From assembly GCA_020636675.1 (NCBI GenBank), contig JACJXK010000009.1:20495-84494 (forward strand): a DNA stretch of 64,000 nucleotides, written 5' to 3'. This document shows positions 25,475 to 36,187 of this stretch, in pieces; within the stretch, counting starts at the first letter, position 1; each line of letters starts with the position of its first letter. The translations under genes and the position numbers were made by a program. This stretch comes from Prevotellaceae bacterium (lineage in GTDB: Bacteria > Bacteroidota > Bacteroidia > Bacteroidales > Paludibacteraceae). The notes under the pieces were generated by a model. The model saw only the letters and a program-made list of their open reading frames with translations. It ran no database searches and had not been told where the DNA came from.

Positions 25475-26011
25475 AACTTAAAAATCTTTGATTTTAATAA
25501 TAACGCAGACTTTTCTTTTTTATTTTTTGTGGAAACTATTGCTTTATCCTAAAAAACGAAGTCTGTTTTTCGACCGCAAATTTACAATCTTTTTGTGAGT
25601 GTTTGAATAGAACTCCGTTTAAAGTTGATAAATGGCTGTGATTTAAGGAGATGATTTGCCTTATTTCCTGATTCTCCGACAAATATTCTTGTCTTTCGCC
25701 TTTGCCTATCGATGAAATGTCAGTATCCTGCCTCATTTTTTTTAGTAGATAGCCACTTGTCTATGGAAGTTGACTGATTAAGAAAGAAGGATGGACAGGT
25801 CGCCTCCGTTTCTGTTTGCAAACTTTATCGATTTCTTTTCATACGTTTTCGGCTAAATAGCCGTTAATAATACGAAAATTGGTGCAATGGATGTGAAAGT
25901 GGATTCGGGCATCAAGTTTTATATGCAATTATTAATTAAAGAAATAGGATTTTTGTATCTTTGCGAAATTTAATTTGGCATCATACTCAATCACAACACG
26001 TACAAAATATT
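25475..26011. other. Divergent intergenic region between porT and ruvA
   Basis: These 537 bases hold no gene I can support. They must contain the leftward porT promoter and the rightward ruvA promoter. TATCTTTG at 25956-25963 is a full -7 match on the plus strand about 50 bases before the ruvA ATG. Confidence 0.5.
25956..25963 (+). promoter_or_regulatory. Candidate -7 element for ruvA (and sprA)
   Basis: TATCTTTG matches TAnnTTTG. No TTTG was found at the -33 spacing. Confidence 0.45.
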
Positions 26012-26599
26012 ATGTTCGAGTATATAAGCGGAAAAATATCTGAACTGACGCCGACCTATGTGGTGTTGGACTGCAATCAAATAGGATATTTCATTCATAT
26101 ATCATTAAATACGTATGCTACCTTGGAAAATAAGGATAGCGCGAAACTTTATGTATATGAGGCCATAAGAGAGGATGCCTATACCCTGTATGGTTTTTCG
26201 GAGAAGGACGAACGTCAGTTGTTTCTGCTGCTCATCTCGGTGTCCGGCATTGGTGCCAATACGGCGAGGATGATTCTCTCCTCCTTTTCGGTGAACGAGC
26301 TGAAAACCGTCATTGCCACGGACGATGTGAACCAGATGAAAGGGGTGAAGGGTATCGGTTTGAAAACAGCACAGCGAGTCATTATAGATCTGAAGGATAA
26401 GGTGGACGTGTCTGATGCCGATCTGACGGCGAAAGATGCGGTTGGCCAGACAAAAGCCAACAAGGAGGAGTCTGTCGCCGCTCTTGTCATGTTGGGCTTT
26501 GCCCGGCCGGCGGCGGTCAAGGTGGTGGACAAAATATTGGAGGAGAATCCGGCCATGCAGTTGGAGAAGGTCATTAAGGAGGCGTTGAAGCGGATGTAG
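26012..26599 (+). CDS. ruvA: Holliday junction branch migration protein RuvA
   Basis: RuvA binds Holliday junctions as a tetramer and loads the RuvB motor. The 195-residue protein starts MFEYISGKISELTPTYVVLD, the usual OB-fold domain (residues 1-62). Two helix-hairpin-helix motifs follow at SVSGIGANTAR (76-86) and GVKGIGLKTAQR (111-122). The mobile domain III is at the C-terminus (KEESVAALVMLGFARPAAVK). The ATG at 26012 is chosen because the 17 upstream codons do not fit the family. sprA begins 81 bases downstream on the same strand; the ruvA-sprA neighbourhood is found in several Bacteroidota. Confidence 0.97.
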   Translation: MFEYISGKISELTPTYVVLDCNQIGYFIHISLNTYATLENKDSAKLYVYEAIREDAYTLYGFSEKDERQLFLLLISVSGIGANTARMILSSFSVNELKTVIATDDVNQMKGVKGIGLKTAQRVIIDLKDKVDVSDADLTAKDAVGQTKANKEESVAALVMLGFARPAAVKVVDKILEENPAMQLEKVIKEALKRM

Positions 26600-26680
26600 C
26601 AAAAGGTGCGGGGTCTTTTCCTGAGCGTGTTGACAAGTTTTTTTTATCGAATTGTAGGTTAATTTAAATATTCCCTGGTC

Positions 26681-29600
26681 TTGAAGAAGAAAGTAAATCA
26701 GATTGTTTTTATATGCATGCTATTGTGTGGCGTGATCATGTTCTCTACGTATGCCCAGCAGGCAGGCGGACCGGATATGACGGGCGGCGATGGCGTTGAA
26801 AGTTCGGATTCTACTCGAAATGCTGACTCGCTTCGGACGTCGGTCTCTGAAGATAATGCCAAGTACGACACCACGGATCTTCATTATCCGCTGAAGAAGA
26901 CGGAACTGGTCACCTATGATGAACTACAGAATAATGTTTCTCCTGCCGATGTCCGGACTCCGGAAAATGTGAATCAGAGTGTGGAGTATGATCCTAATAC
27001 CGGACTTTATGTCTTCACTACGAAGGTGGGCGACATGGATGTCTCCACCCCATTTGTCCTGAACGAAAGCGAATATGGCGACTATGCCTTGCAGCAGTCC
27101 ATGAATTCCTATTGGGCGCAGAAGAATAAAGCCAACCAGAATGGGAAAGACAAGGATTTCTCGTTGAGCGATATGCAGATAGGTATCGGAGCTACGGGCG
27201 ATAAGATTTTCGGGCCCGGTGGCGTACAGTTGAAGACGCAAGGTTCCGTTGACCTTACCTTTGGCTTGAAAATATCCAAGAGGGACAATCCTACTATTCC
27301 GGAGCGGAACAGGACGAATACGGTGTTCGATTTTGATACGAAGATCCAGTTGAGCGCAAACGGAAAGGTGGGCGACCGGGTCAATTTCACCATGAATTAC
27401 AATACGGAAGCCTCTTTTGATTTTGACCAGAAGATGATAAACCTTTCCTACGAAGGAAAGGAAGATGATATCATCAAAAAGATAGAGGCAGGAAATGTCA
27501 GTCTGCCATTGTCTACCTCCCTCATAAAAGGAGGAACGGCTCTGTTTGGTGTGCGTACGGATCTACAGTTTGGAAAGTTGAAGATCTCCGCAATCGCATC
27601 CCAACAGGAGTCGGAGTCGAAGACCATCAATACACAGGGGGCACAGACCACTGAATTCTCCATCTCGGCTTCCAGCTATGATGAGAATAGACATTATTTC
27701 CTTTCCGAATATTTCTATAACAATTACGACGAATGGGCCAAGAACCTGCCTAATCCGCAGTCGGGCATTGTAATCAATAGGGTAGAGGTGTGGGTTACCA
27801 ACCGGTCTTCTTATGACAAACAGAGCCGGAACATCATCGCGTTTACCGAATTGGGTGAGCATTATAACGACAAGAGGAAAAATCCGAGCAACGACACTTC
27901 GTCCTACTCTCTGTATTCTCGGATAAAGAACGATCCGAACGTGCGGAGTTATGAGATGGCAACGGACATATTGGAGTCTGCTCCATATAATCAGGAGACG
28001 GGTCGCGATTTCGAGAATATCAATAGCGCACGTTTATTGGAACCTTCTGAGTATACGCTCAATTCGCAGATGGGATTTATTTCGTTGAAGAGTACGCTTG
28101 CCAATGACGATGTCTTGGCTATTGCCTACGAGTACACCAAAGGAGGAAAGTCTTATAAGGTCGGTGAGTTTTCGACGGACGTCTCTTCCGATACTACCAC
28201 CTCTGCCAAACGTACACTCTTTGTGAAGTTGCTGAAGGCTACCTCTTCCACTCCAAACTATGCTCATTTGTGGAAGTTGGCCATGAAAAACGTATATTCC
28301 TTAGGCGCATACAATCTTCAGCAGGAGAAGTTCCAAGTGGAGGTGAACTACTATTATCAGAACGATTCCGTGTCGACATATATGTCCTACATTCCCGAAA
28401 TCAATAATAAAAAACTGTTGAGGGTTCTGAATCTTGACCGTCTGAACAAACGGCAACAGGCTATCCCTGACGGGTATTATGATTTTGTGGAGGGCTACAC
28501 GGTCTATGCCTCGAATGGACGTATCATATTTCCAAGCACAAGGCCGTTTGATACCGGACTGAAAAATGGTTATGGTCCAGCCTATGCCAATCAGGTGGAG
28601 AAATTTGCTTTTCCTGAGCTATATGACTCTACGCTGACGGTCGCTAAACAGTTTGCGGAGAAGGATAAATTTGTCCTTTCAGGAAAATACAAGTCTTCGT
28701 CGGGTTCTGAGATCCGGTTGGGAGCATCCAATGTGCCGAGAGGATCGGTGCGTGTCACCGCAGGCGGACGTACCTTGGAAGAGGGATCCGGATTTACGGT
28801 CGACTATAACTTGGGTGTGGTGACCATCTTGGACGATGTGGCGTTGGCGTCCAATTCTCCGATTAGCGTTTCGTTGGAGAGTCAGTCTTTCTTCAGTATG
28901 CAGCGTAAGTCTCTCGTAGGGACGAATGTCGAGTATGCGTTGAGCGACGAGGTCACTCTGGGTGGTACTATCATGCATCTTTCAGAGAAGCCTTTGACTA
29001 CGAAAGTGGGGTATGGCGATGAGCCGATGTCCAACACGATATGGGGTCTGAATGCCTCCTACAAGACGGACGTGCAGTGGTTGACCAATTTGGTGGATAA
29101 AATTCCGTTGGTAGATGCTAAGGCTCCGTCCTCATTCGCAATCTCCGGTGAGTTCGCACAATTGATTCCTGGCCATTCCGATGCGATAGACCAGAGTGAA
29201 CAGGGCGTCTCTTATATAGATGATTTTGAAGGTACTAAGTCGTCCATCAATATTATGCATCCTTCCGGATGGGCGTTGGCCAGTACGCCGAAGGATTTCG
29301 TGCGCCAATCTGATGCCTTTTGGGGTAAATATCTGAGCGGAACGGATCTGACCAACATGGGATACGGATTGAACCGTTCTCATCTGGCATGGTTCTATAT
29401 AGACCAGATATTCACGAATAAGACGAAGAGTGATGGCACTCCTTCCCATATTTATAATGATAAGGAGCAGTTGTCCAACCATTTTGTGAGAGCAGTGCAC
29501 GAACAGGAAATATATCAGAACAAGGAGGCTCTTTATGGTCAACCTACAACCATCCAGACGTTGAATCTCTCCTATTATCCGAAGGAGAGAGGTCCGTATA

Positions 29601-32600
29601 ACTTGGATGTGGACAAGATGGGTAGCGATGGTTATCTGCAAAATCCGGAAGAGCGATGGGCGGGTATCATGAGAAAGTTGGACAATAGTAACTTCGAAAA
29701 TTCAAATATAGAATATATAGAGTTCTGGTTGATGGATCCGTTTGTCTATGCAGACGAGTCGGATGAGAAGAAGATGGTCAACCGCACCTCTAACGGAGGA
29801 ACGGTTAGTGGTAAGTTGGTGTTCAACTTGGGTGATGTCTCCGAGGATGTGCTTCGCGACGGACGTATCTCCTTTGAGAACGGATTGCCAACTACAAGCA
29901 ACCCAACGGCGGTCGATTCTACGATATGGGGTCGGGTGCCGAAGATTCAGGCAATCACCAATTCGTTCGACATGTCTAATGTGGAGCAGCAGGATTTGGG
30001 TCTGAACGGTTTGTCTACGGAGTCGGAATTTGACTATTCCACCTATAAGAAATATGTGGATGGTGTCAGATCTAAACTCTCGGCTTCTGCTACGGAGAGG
30101 ATGATGAATGAAGATCTCTTCTCTCCTCTGACAGACCCTGCCGGCGATAATTTCCATTACTTCAGAGGCTCCGATTTTGATGATAAGGAGGTGTCTGTCT
30201 TGGACCGTTATAAATATTATAATGGAATGGAGGCCAACTCTTCCACTTCGGGAAGTAATTATACCACCTCTTCGTCTACATATCCGAATACGGAAGATCT
30301 GAACGGAGACCGCACCATGACAACCAAAGAGCAATATTACTCTTATTCTATCTCCATAGACAGAGGTATGTTTAAGGAGGAGAATTGGGAGAAGAACCAT
30401 ATAGCCAGTGTTGTTGAGTCTCAGGTTGATTTGAGAAATGGAAATACGGAAAGTATCAGATGGTATCAGTTCAAGATACCTGTCCGTACTCCGGACGGAA
30501 AGGTGGGCGGAATATCCGACTATCGCTCCATTCGTTTCATCCGTATGTATATGGCCGGATTTGAAGAGGAGACGCATCTCCGTTTCGGCGCATTGTCTCT
30601 TGTCCGTACGGATTGGAGAGTGTATGAGAACAGCGACAAATTGGTCGATAAGAATGTGTCCGGTCTAAATGGTGACGGACGGATAGAGATATCTTCCGTT
30701 AATATAGAGAACGATGGTAAAAGGATTCCGGTCAACTATGTGCTGCCTCCTGGTATCTCTAGGGAGATTGATCCTAGCCAGACACAGATACGCCAAGAGA
30801 ACGAGCAGTCTATGTCTCTGAAGATAGATAGTTTGGAGCCGAAGGATGTGCGTGCCGTTTATAAGTTGACAAATATTGATATGAGGCAATATGAACGTCT
30901 GAAGATGTATGTGCATGCCGAAAATCAAGTGGGAAGCGCAGATCTGAAGGATAATAGAATGTCTTTGTTCCTCCGTTTGGGTTCTGACTTTACGGAGAAC
31001 TATTACGAATATAAGATTCCGTTGGTGTTGACGCAGGAGGGAAATAACACGTCAGATTTGGTATGGCCTGTAGACAACAACGTTGATTTCGATTTCAGCT
31101 TGCTTACTGACTTGAAGTTGGAGAGGGACAGAAAGAAAACAGCTGGTTCTGCGAAGTACAATGAACGATATTCAAGGATGAATGGTAATAATACGGTTAC
31201 GGTAATCGGTAACCCTTCCATTGGAGAGGTCTCTTCGATGATGATCGGTGTTGTCAATGACGATAATGTCTCCCATAGCGTGGAGGTTTGGGTCAATGAG
31301 ATGCGTATGGCCGGATTCAACGAAGACGGAGGTTGGGCTGCGTTGGCCAACATGGGAGTCGTGTTCTCCGACCTGGGCTCCTTGAGCTTGGGCGGACACG
31401 TGGAGACGGTCGGTTTTGGTGGTATAGACCAGAATGTGAACGAACGCAACACAGACGATTTTTATGAATACAACATGACCGCTGCCATACAGTTGGGCAA
31501 GTTCTTCCCGGAGAAGGCGAAGGTTAATTTTCCTGTCACCTATACCTATTCTAAGCAGATTACAAAACCGGAGTATGACCCTCTGAATACGGATATAAAG
31601 TTGGATCAGTCGTTGGACAATCAGGAGACGGAGGCTCAGCGTGACTCCATCCGGAAGATGGCTGTCACCCAGACTACCTACAAGAGCTTGACGCTATCCA
31701 ATGTGAGGGTGGGCATTGCAAGCAAAACTCCTATGCCGTATGATCCCGCCAACTTCTCGTTCTCTTTGGGCTACAATGAAACCTATGAGGAGTCTCCAGA
31801 AACACAGTATGCTGTCGATCAAAACCATGCTGGATCGTTCAATTATGTCTATTCGCTTAATCCGAAACCGGTGGAACCACTGAAGAGGGTGAAGTTCTTT
31901 AAATCCAATTATTTGAAGCTTTTCCGTGATTTCAACTTCTATTATCTGCCTACGCAGATCGCTTTCGGCACGACAATGAACAGGCACTACGAAGAGGTAC
32001 AGGCCCGCAACTATACGTATCAGATAGAGAAGGATACCACATTCCCGTTCATGACGTTTGACAAGGATTGGACTTGGGACCGTACTTCAGACATTAAGTT
32101 TAATTTGATGAAGAGTCTTAAACTCTCTCTCTCCACTTCGATGAACTCCGAGATTCCGGAGCTGATCAGAGACTCTTCCGGATTCCATAATATTCCTGTC
32201 AATAAGGATTATCTGTTAGATTGCGGACGTGACGATTGGTATGAGATGTGGAAAGACACCGTATGGCATGGGATTAAGAGCTTTGGTGTGCCCGTGGCTT
32301 ACGAACAGCGTTTCTCGGCCTCTTATGCCGTCCCTGTCAACAAACTGCCATTTATGGAGTGGGTGACCTCCAATGCACAATACTCGGCTCGGTATAGTTG
32401 GGACAAGGGTGCCGTGCTGAATTTGGGAGAGGCGCCTTCTACCGGAAATGTGGCCGTCAGTGAGCGTCTGTGGAACGGAGATGTCCGTTTCAATTTGGAG
32501 ACGTTGTATAACAAGTCGGTATATCTGAAGGAGATCAATAACCGTTACTCTTCCCGAAATGCCAACAATAGAAGTAGAAACAAGGGAAAAGAGAAGAAAG

Positions 32601-34216
32601 AGGAGAAGCCTAGGGTTTATGAACGTAAAAACCTCCGATTAAAGAAGGATAATAAAACGAAGATCTCCCATAGGTTGAACTCTACTAAGCTGAATGTGGT
32701 GTTGACGGATGCCGATGGAAACATCTATCCGGTGAGCTACAAGGTAGATGATGCCAATTCTATTACAATATCCTCTACGGAAGACAAGACAAATCTGAGT
32801 CTGAAGGTGACTCCTATCATTAAGAAACGCACCATTGCTGATGATGTGCGTGATGTCTCTGTGCGTATGTTGATGATGGTGCGCAGTGTCAATGCCAGTT
32901 ACCGTCATGGTGATGTGCTCGAACTTCAAGGCTTTATGCCTAATACTGGTTTCTTCGGGCAGAACGGCTCTGCTCCCGGCTATGATTTCACTTTCGGATT
33001 CTTCAATACGGATAATTATCTGAACAAGGCTTACGATAAGGAGTGGATGTTGCAGGATACGAATGTGGTGAATCCTATCATCCACACCGTGACGCAGGAC
33101 TTCCAGATAAAGACGCAGTTGGAGCCCTTCACCGGTTTGAAGGTGGATTTGAACGGAGCTTGGGCTAAGAGCAAATCGACGGAGATATATTATATGTTTG
33201 ATGGTCGTCCGGAGACTTATGGTGGAACTTATACAAGAACCCACATGGCCATCAGAACGGCATTCCGTTCGCCATCGCTCAATTCGAAGACGTTTGATGA
33301 TTTCCTGAAAAACAAGAAGATTATTCAGAGCCGTGTGCGCAAAGATTTTATGAGTAAGATGGAGGATGCTAATCTTCCTTATGATCCGGGACGTGTCTAT
33401 GTGAATGAGAATTCGGGGGATGTGCTTATTCCGGCATTCCTTTCCGCTTATTCGGGACAGAGCGCCAGCTCTGTTAGCTTGGACCTCTTGCCCAATGTCC
33501 TCGCTATTCTGCCGAACTGGAAGGTGACGTACGACGGAATATCCCGTCTTCCTTATATCCGTGACCATTTCAAATCGGTCAACCTCAACCATGCCTATAA
33601 ATGTACGTATAATGTGAACGCATTCGCTTCGCAGACTAACTGGACGCCGGTGGTCTCCAATTATGGTTATTCCGTTTGCGAAGATTATTCGGACTTTGAT
33701 GTGGTGGCTGGCGAGGATTATATTGGAAGCGTGAACATAAACGAAGCCTTCAACCCTCTGTTTGGAGTGGACGCAAGTCTGAAGAATAGCTTGTCGTTCA
33801 AGGTGGAGTTTAGAAAGTCACGTACCGCCCAACTTGATGTCCCTGGTAACCAGATTGTGGAGTCCTACAGTAAGGAGTATGTGTTCGGAACCGGCTATCG
33901 AATTGATGACTTCGGAATGATCATCAATCTGAACAATAACAAGCAGAAAAAGGTGAAGAACGATCTGAACCTTCGTTTGGATATCTCTTTCAAGAATACG
34001 GACGCATATATCCGTGTGATAGACGAGGAGTATTCACAACTAAGCAATGGTTTGAAATCGTTTATCATCAAGTTCTCTGCAGAGTATGTCTTCAGTGAAA
34101 TGCTCAATATTCGGTTCTATTATGACCGTACGGCAAGCACGCCGAAGGTGTCTCAAGGATATCCTACCGTCAATTCGGACTTTGGCTTAGGCTTCCGCTT
34201 CTTGCTGACCAGATAA
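26681..34216 (+). CDS. sprA: SprA/Sov, type IX secretion outer membrane translocon
   Basis: SprA (Sov in Porphyromonas) is the very large outer membrane barrel through which T9SS substrates leave the cell. The 2511-residue protein has the expected size for the family. A signal peptide (KKKVNQIVFICMLLCGVIMF STYA) is followed by an Asp/Ser-rich segment. The SprA-type stretches then appear: LQQSMNSYWAQKN, IGIGATGDKIFGPGGVQLKT, and DFDTKIQLSANGKVGDRVNF with NYNTEASFDFDQKM. Long beta-strand-rich sequence continues to the final FGLGFRFLLTR. The start codon is TTG at 26681, since the next ATG (residue 13) would cut off the basic part of the signal. A basic, Arg/Lys-rich patch lies near residue 1955 (about 32560-32660). 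Other T9SS genes in the window are porT, porW, porX and porP. Confidence 0.95.
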   Translation: MKKKVNQIVFICMLLCGVIMFSTYAQQAGGPDMTGGDGVESSDSTRNADSLRTSVSEDNAKYDTTDLHYPLKKTELVTYDELQNNVSPADVRTPENVNQSVEYDPNTGLYVFTTKVGDMDVSTPFVLNESEYGDYALQQSMNSYWAQKNKANQNGKDKDFSLSDMQIGIGATGDKIFGPGGVQLKTQGSVDLTFGLKISKRDNPTIPERNRTNTVFDFDTKIQLSANGKVGDRVNFTMNYNTEASFDFDQKMINLSYEGKEDDIIKKIEAGNVSLPLSTSLIKGGTALFGVRTDLQFGKLKISAIASQQESESKTINTQGAQTTEFSISASSYDENRHYFLSEYFYNNYDEWAKNLPNPQSGIVINRVEVWVTNRSSYDKQSRNIIAFTELGEHYNDKRKNPSNDTSSYSLYSRIKNDPNVRSYEMATDILESAPYNQETGRDFENINSARLLEPSEYTLNSQMGFISLKSTLANDDVLAIAYEYTKGGKSYKVGEFSTDVSSDTTTSAKRTLFVKLLKATSSTPNYAHLWKLAMKNVYSLGAYNLQQEKFQVEVNYYYQNDSVSTYMSYIPEINNKKLLRVLNLDRLNKRQQAIPDGYYDFVEGYTVYASNGRIIFPSTRPFDTGLKNGYGPAYANQVEKFAFPELYDSTLTVAKQFAEKDKFVLSGKYKSSSGSEIRLGASNVPRGSVRVTAGGRTLEEGSGFTVDYNLGVVTILDDVALASNSPISVSLESQSFFSMQRKSLVGTNVEYALSDEVTLGGTIMHLSEKPLTTKVGYGDEPMSNTIWGLNASYKTDVQWLTNLVDKIPLVDAKAPSSFAISGEFAQLIPGHSDAIDQSEQGVSYIDDFEGTKSSINIMHPSGWALASTPKDFVRQSDAFWGKYLSGTDLTNMGYGLNRSHLAWFYIDQIFTNKTKSDGTPSHIYNDKEQLSNHFVRAVHEQEIYQNKEALYGQPTTIQTLNLSYYPKERGPYNLDVDKMGSDGYLQNPEERWAGIMRKLDNSNFENSNIEYIEFWLMDPFVYADESDEKKMVNRTSNGGTVSGKLVFNLGDVSEDVLRDGRISFENGLPTTSNPTAVDSTIWGRVPKIQAITNSFDMSNVEQQDLGLNGLSTESEFDYSTYKKYVDGVRSKLSASATERMMNEDLFSPLTDPAGDNFHYFRGSDFDDKEVSVLDRYKYYNGMEANSSTSGSNYTTSSSTYPNTEDLNGDRTMTTKEQYYSYSISIDRGMFKEENWEKNHIASVVESQVDLRNGNTESIRWYQFKIPVRTPDGKVGGISDYRSIRFIRMYMAGFEEETHLRFGALSLVRTDWRVYENSDKLVDKNVSGLNGDGRIEISSVNIENDGKRIPVNYVLPPGISREIDPSQTQIRQENEQSMSLKIDSLEPKDVRAVYKLTNIDMRQYERLKMYVHAENQVGSADLKDNRMSLFLRLGSDFTENYYEYKIPLVLTQEGNNTSDLVWPVDNNVDFDFSLLTDLKLERDRKKTAGSAKYNERYSRMNGNNTVTVIGNPSIGEVSSMMIGVVNDDNVSHSVEVWVNEMRMAGFNEDGGWAALANMGVVFSDLGSLSLGGHVETVGFGGIDQNVNERNTDDFYEYNMTAAIQLGKFFPEKAKVNFPVTYTYSKQITKPEYDPLNTDIKLDQSLDNQETEAQRDSIRKMAVTQTTYKSLTLSNVRVGIASKTPMPYDPANFSFSLGYNETYEESPETQYAVDQNHAGSFNYVYSLNPKPVEPLKRVKFFKSNYLKLFRDFNFYYLPTQIAFGTTMNRHYEEVQARNYTYQIEKDTTFPFMTFDKDWTWDRTSDIKFNLMKSLKLSLSTSMNSEIPELIRDSSGFHNIPVNKDYLLDCGRDDWYEMWKDTVWHGIKSFGVPVAYEQRFSASYAVPVNKLPFMEWVTSNAQYSARYSWDKGAVLNLGEAPSTGNVAVSERLWNGDVRFNLETLYNKSVYLKEINNRYSSRNANNRSRNKGKEKKEEKPRVYERKNLRLKKDNKTKISHRLNSTKLNVVLTDADGNIYPVSYKVDDANSITISSTEDKTNLSLKVTPIIKKRTIADDVRDVSVRMLMMVRSVNASYRHGDVLELQGFMPNTGFFGQNGSAPGYDFTFGFFNTDNYLNKAYDKEWMLQDTNVVNPIIHTVTQDFQIKTQLEPFTGLKVDLNGAWAKSKSTEIYYMFDGRPETYGGTYTRTHMAIRTAFRSPSLNSKTFDDFLKNKKIIQSRVRKDFMSKMEDANLPYDPGRVYVNENSGDVLIPAFLSAYSGQSASSVSLDLLPNVLAILPNWKVTYDGISRLPYIRDHFKSVNLNHAYKCTYNVNAFASQTNWTPVVSNYGYSVCEDYSDFDVVAGEDYIGSVNINEAFNPLFGVDASLKNSLSFKVEFRKSRTAQLDVPGNQIVESYSKEYVFGTGYRIDDFGMIINLNNNKQKKVKNDLNLRLDISFKNTDAYIRVIDEEYSQLSNGLKSFIIKFSAEYVFSEMLNIRFYYDRTASTPKVSQGYPTVNSDFGLGFRFLLTR

Positions 34217-34391
34217 GTGGAGACTCTGATGGCATAAACATACAGGAGGAGGTGCAGATTGAATATCTTTGTGCCTCCTCTTGCATGTGCTTGTGCGGTT
34301 GCCCGTTTTACAGAAGATGCGGCACGTGCCTCTTGCCCGGTTGTTTGCCGATTAGTTTTCCCATGATTCACAATCCAATGGATAAAATTGC

Positions 34392-34399
34392 TACCTTTG
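34392..34399 (+). promoter_or_regulatory. Candidate -7 element for the AAA/PD-(D/E)XK gene
   Basis: TACCTTTG matches TAnnTTTG 31 bases before the ATG at 34431. No -33 TTTG is present. Confidence 0.4.
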
Positions 34400-34430
34400 C
34401 CATAGAGGTAAAACACAAAAAGAAAGAGAT

Positions 34431-36173
34431 ATGAAACGACTCCCTTATGGAATATCTGATTTTCGGAAAATCATCACCGAGAATTTTTACTTTGTGGACA
34501 AATCGGAGATCATTCCCGACTTGGAAAACATTGCCAACTTCATCTTCCTGCTCCGTCCGCGCCGCTTCGGCAAAAGCATCTTCAGCAACATGCTGGCGGA
34601 GTATTACGACATCAACAACAAGGAGTGTTTCAACGAGCTGTTTGGTGACCTCTACATCGGTCAGCACCCCACCAAGGAGGCAAGCAGATACATGGTGCTG
34701 AAGTTCGACTTCTCCACTATTAAAAAGACTCTGGATGAACTGGAAAAAAGTTTTGACGAGCAATGTAAGATAGTCATTAAGGGATTCTTAGAAAAATATA
34801 AAGATTATTTTAGTGAATCTGATCGAGAAGAGATTCTTAATTACAGATTCGTTAGCGTGATGATGCAGCGGATCAGTCTTTTGTCGCACCGTCAAAATAT
34901 TCCTATTTACCTCTTCATCGACGAATACGACAACTTTTCCAATACCATCCTTTCCATCCACGGAAAGGAGAAGTTCAAGGCCATCACGCACGGGACGGGC
35001 TTCTACCGTGACTTCTTTCAGGTGTGCAAGCCGAGCTTCGACCGCATCTACCTCACGGGCGTGAGCCCCATCACATACGACGACTTGACCTCCGGCTTCA
35101 ACATCGGCAAGAACATCTCGCAACTGTCTCCGTTCCATAAAATCATCGGATTCACGGAGGAAGAAGTGCGTGCGATGATTGAATATTACCGTGCCGAAGG
35201 TTGCATCAAACGACCAACGGACGCAATCATCGAAGAGATGAAGCCGTGGTATGACAACTACTGCTTCTCCAAAAGATGCTATGGCAAGGAATCGCCGATG
35301 TATAACAGCAATATGGTTCTGTTTTACATGAGTAACATCTTGCTGTGCGACCAGGCACCTGACGAGATGCTGGACCGCAACGTGGCGACGGACTTCCCGA
35401 AGCTGCGTATGCTGCTCGACGTGGAGGATCCGGCCGACCGCCAGCGACGCATCGACATCATCCGCCAGCTGGCCAACACGAACGAGACCACGGGCAACAT
35501 CGTCATCTCATTCCCTGCGGAGGAGTTGAAGAAGGCGGACAACTTCGTGAGCCTGCTTTTCTACTACGGTCTGCTGACCTTTGCGGGCGAGGACCGTTAT
35601 GGAAGGACTATACTTCGGGTGCCGAACAACACGATGCGCCAGATGTACCTCAATTATCTCTTGAACATAGCCGAGGACGAAGGTTTCCGTATCAATGACG
35701 AGCGCATCGCATTGGACGATTCCATCGTCAGGATGGCGATAGACGGAGAGTGGAAAGATGCCGTGCTCTTGCTCGGCGAACTTTACTCCAAATACAGCAG
35801 CATACGCAACTCGATAGACCGCGAGGCGGACGTGCAGGGCTTTCTGCGCGCGCTGCTCTGCATCAACCAATATTATGCCGTGCGGCCGGAGGTGGAGCTG
35901 AACAAAGGCTTCTGCGACCTGCTCCTCTCGCCCAACGGAAGGGAGGACAACCGGGCTAAGTTCAGCTACCTCATCGAACTTAAATATGCCAAGGCCGACG
36001 CCTCCGACGAGCAGATAGCGAAGATGGAAGCCGACGCGAAAGCGCAGCTCCTTCAATATACGGGAGATAAACAAATAGCTTCCGTCCTTTACGGCACGGA
36101 GCTGAGAGGCCTCTATTTCGTCTTCCGTGCGCACGAACTGGTGCGGTACGGCGAGGAAGAGGTGAAGTTGTGA
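34431..36173 (+). CDS. AAA-ATPase-like and PD-(D/E)XK nuclease-like protein
   Basis: The 580-residue protein starts MKRLPYGISDFRKIITENFYF, the start shared by a large Bacteroidota family. It has a P-loop variant RPRRFGKS (residues 42-49), a Walker B-like YLFIDEYDNF near 160-170, TGVSPITYDDL near 218-228, and FYGLLTF further on. The C-terminal domain has FSYLIELKYAKAD, where Glu-x-Lys is the PD-(D/E)XK core, followed by a QLLQY helix. These genes occur in many copies per genome and their role is unknown; defence or mobile-element links have been suggested. Codon composition is uneven: a patch at about 34730-34870 is AT-rich while the flanks are GC-rich. A dispersed repeat lies 15 bases past the stop. 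Confidence 0.85.
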   Translation: MKRLPYGISDFRKIITENFYFVDKSEIIPDLENIANFIFLLRPRRFGKSIFSNMLAEYYDINNKECFNELFGDLYIGQHPTKEASRYMVLKFDFSTIKKTLDELEKSFDEQCKIVIKGFLEKYKDYFSESDREEILNYRFVSVMMQRISLLSHRQNIPIYLFIDEYDNFSNTILSIHGKEKFKAITHGTGFYRDFFQVCKPSFDRIYLTGVSPITYDDLTSGFNIGKNISQLSPFHKIIGFTEEEVRAMIEYYRAEGCIKRPTDAIIEEMKPWYDNYCFSKRCYGKESPMYNSNMVLFYMSNILLCDQAPDEMLDRNVATDFPKLRMLLDVEDPADRQRRIDIIRQLANTNETTGNIVISFPAEELKKADNFVSLLFYYGLLTFAGEDRYGRTILRVPNNTMRQMYLNYLLNIAEDEGFRINDERIALDDSIVRMAIDGEWKDAVLLLGELYSKYSSIRNSIDREADVQGFLRALLCINQYYAVRPEVELNKGFCDLLLSPNGREDNRAKFSYLIELKYAKADASDEQIAKMEADAKAQLLQYTGDKQIASVLYGTELRGLYFVFRAHELVRYGEEEVKL

Positions 36174-36187
36174 AAGGATAAAAACAG

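Noticed and set aside
32639..33592. 317-codon open frame on the minus strand inside sprA
   Set aside because: Shadow of the sprA coding frame; His/Ile/Arg-rich, no domain, and sprA is well supported.
34240..34300. GAGGAGG...CCTCCTC hairpin after sprA as a terminator
   Set aside because: Only about 7 pairs and no T-run follows, so it was not listed as a terminator.
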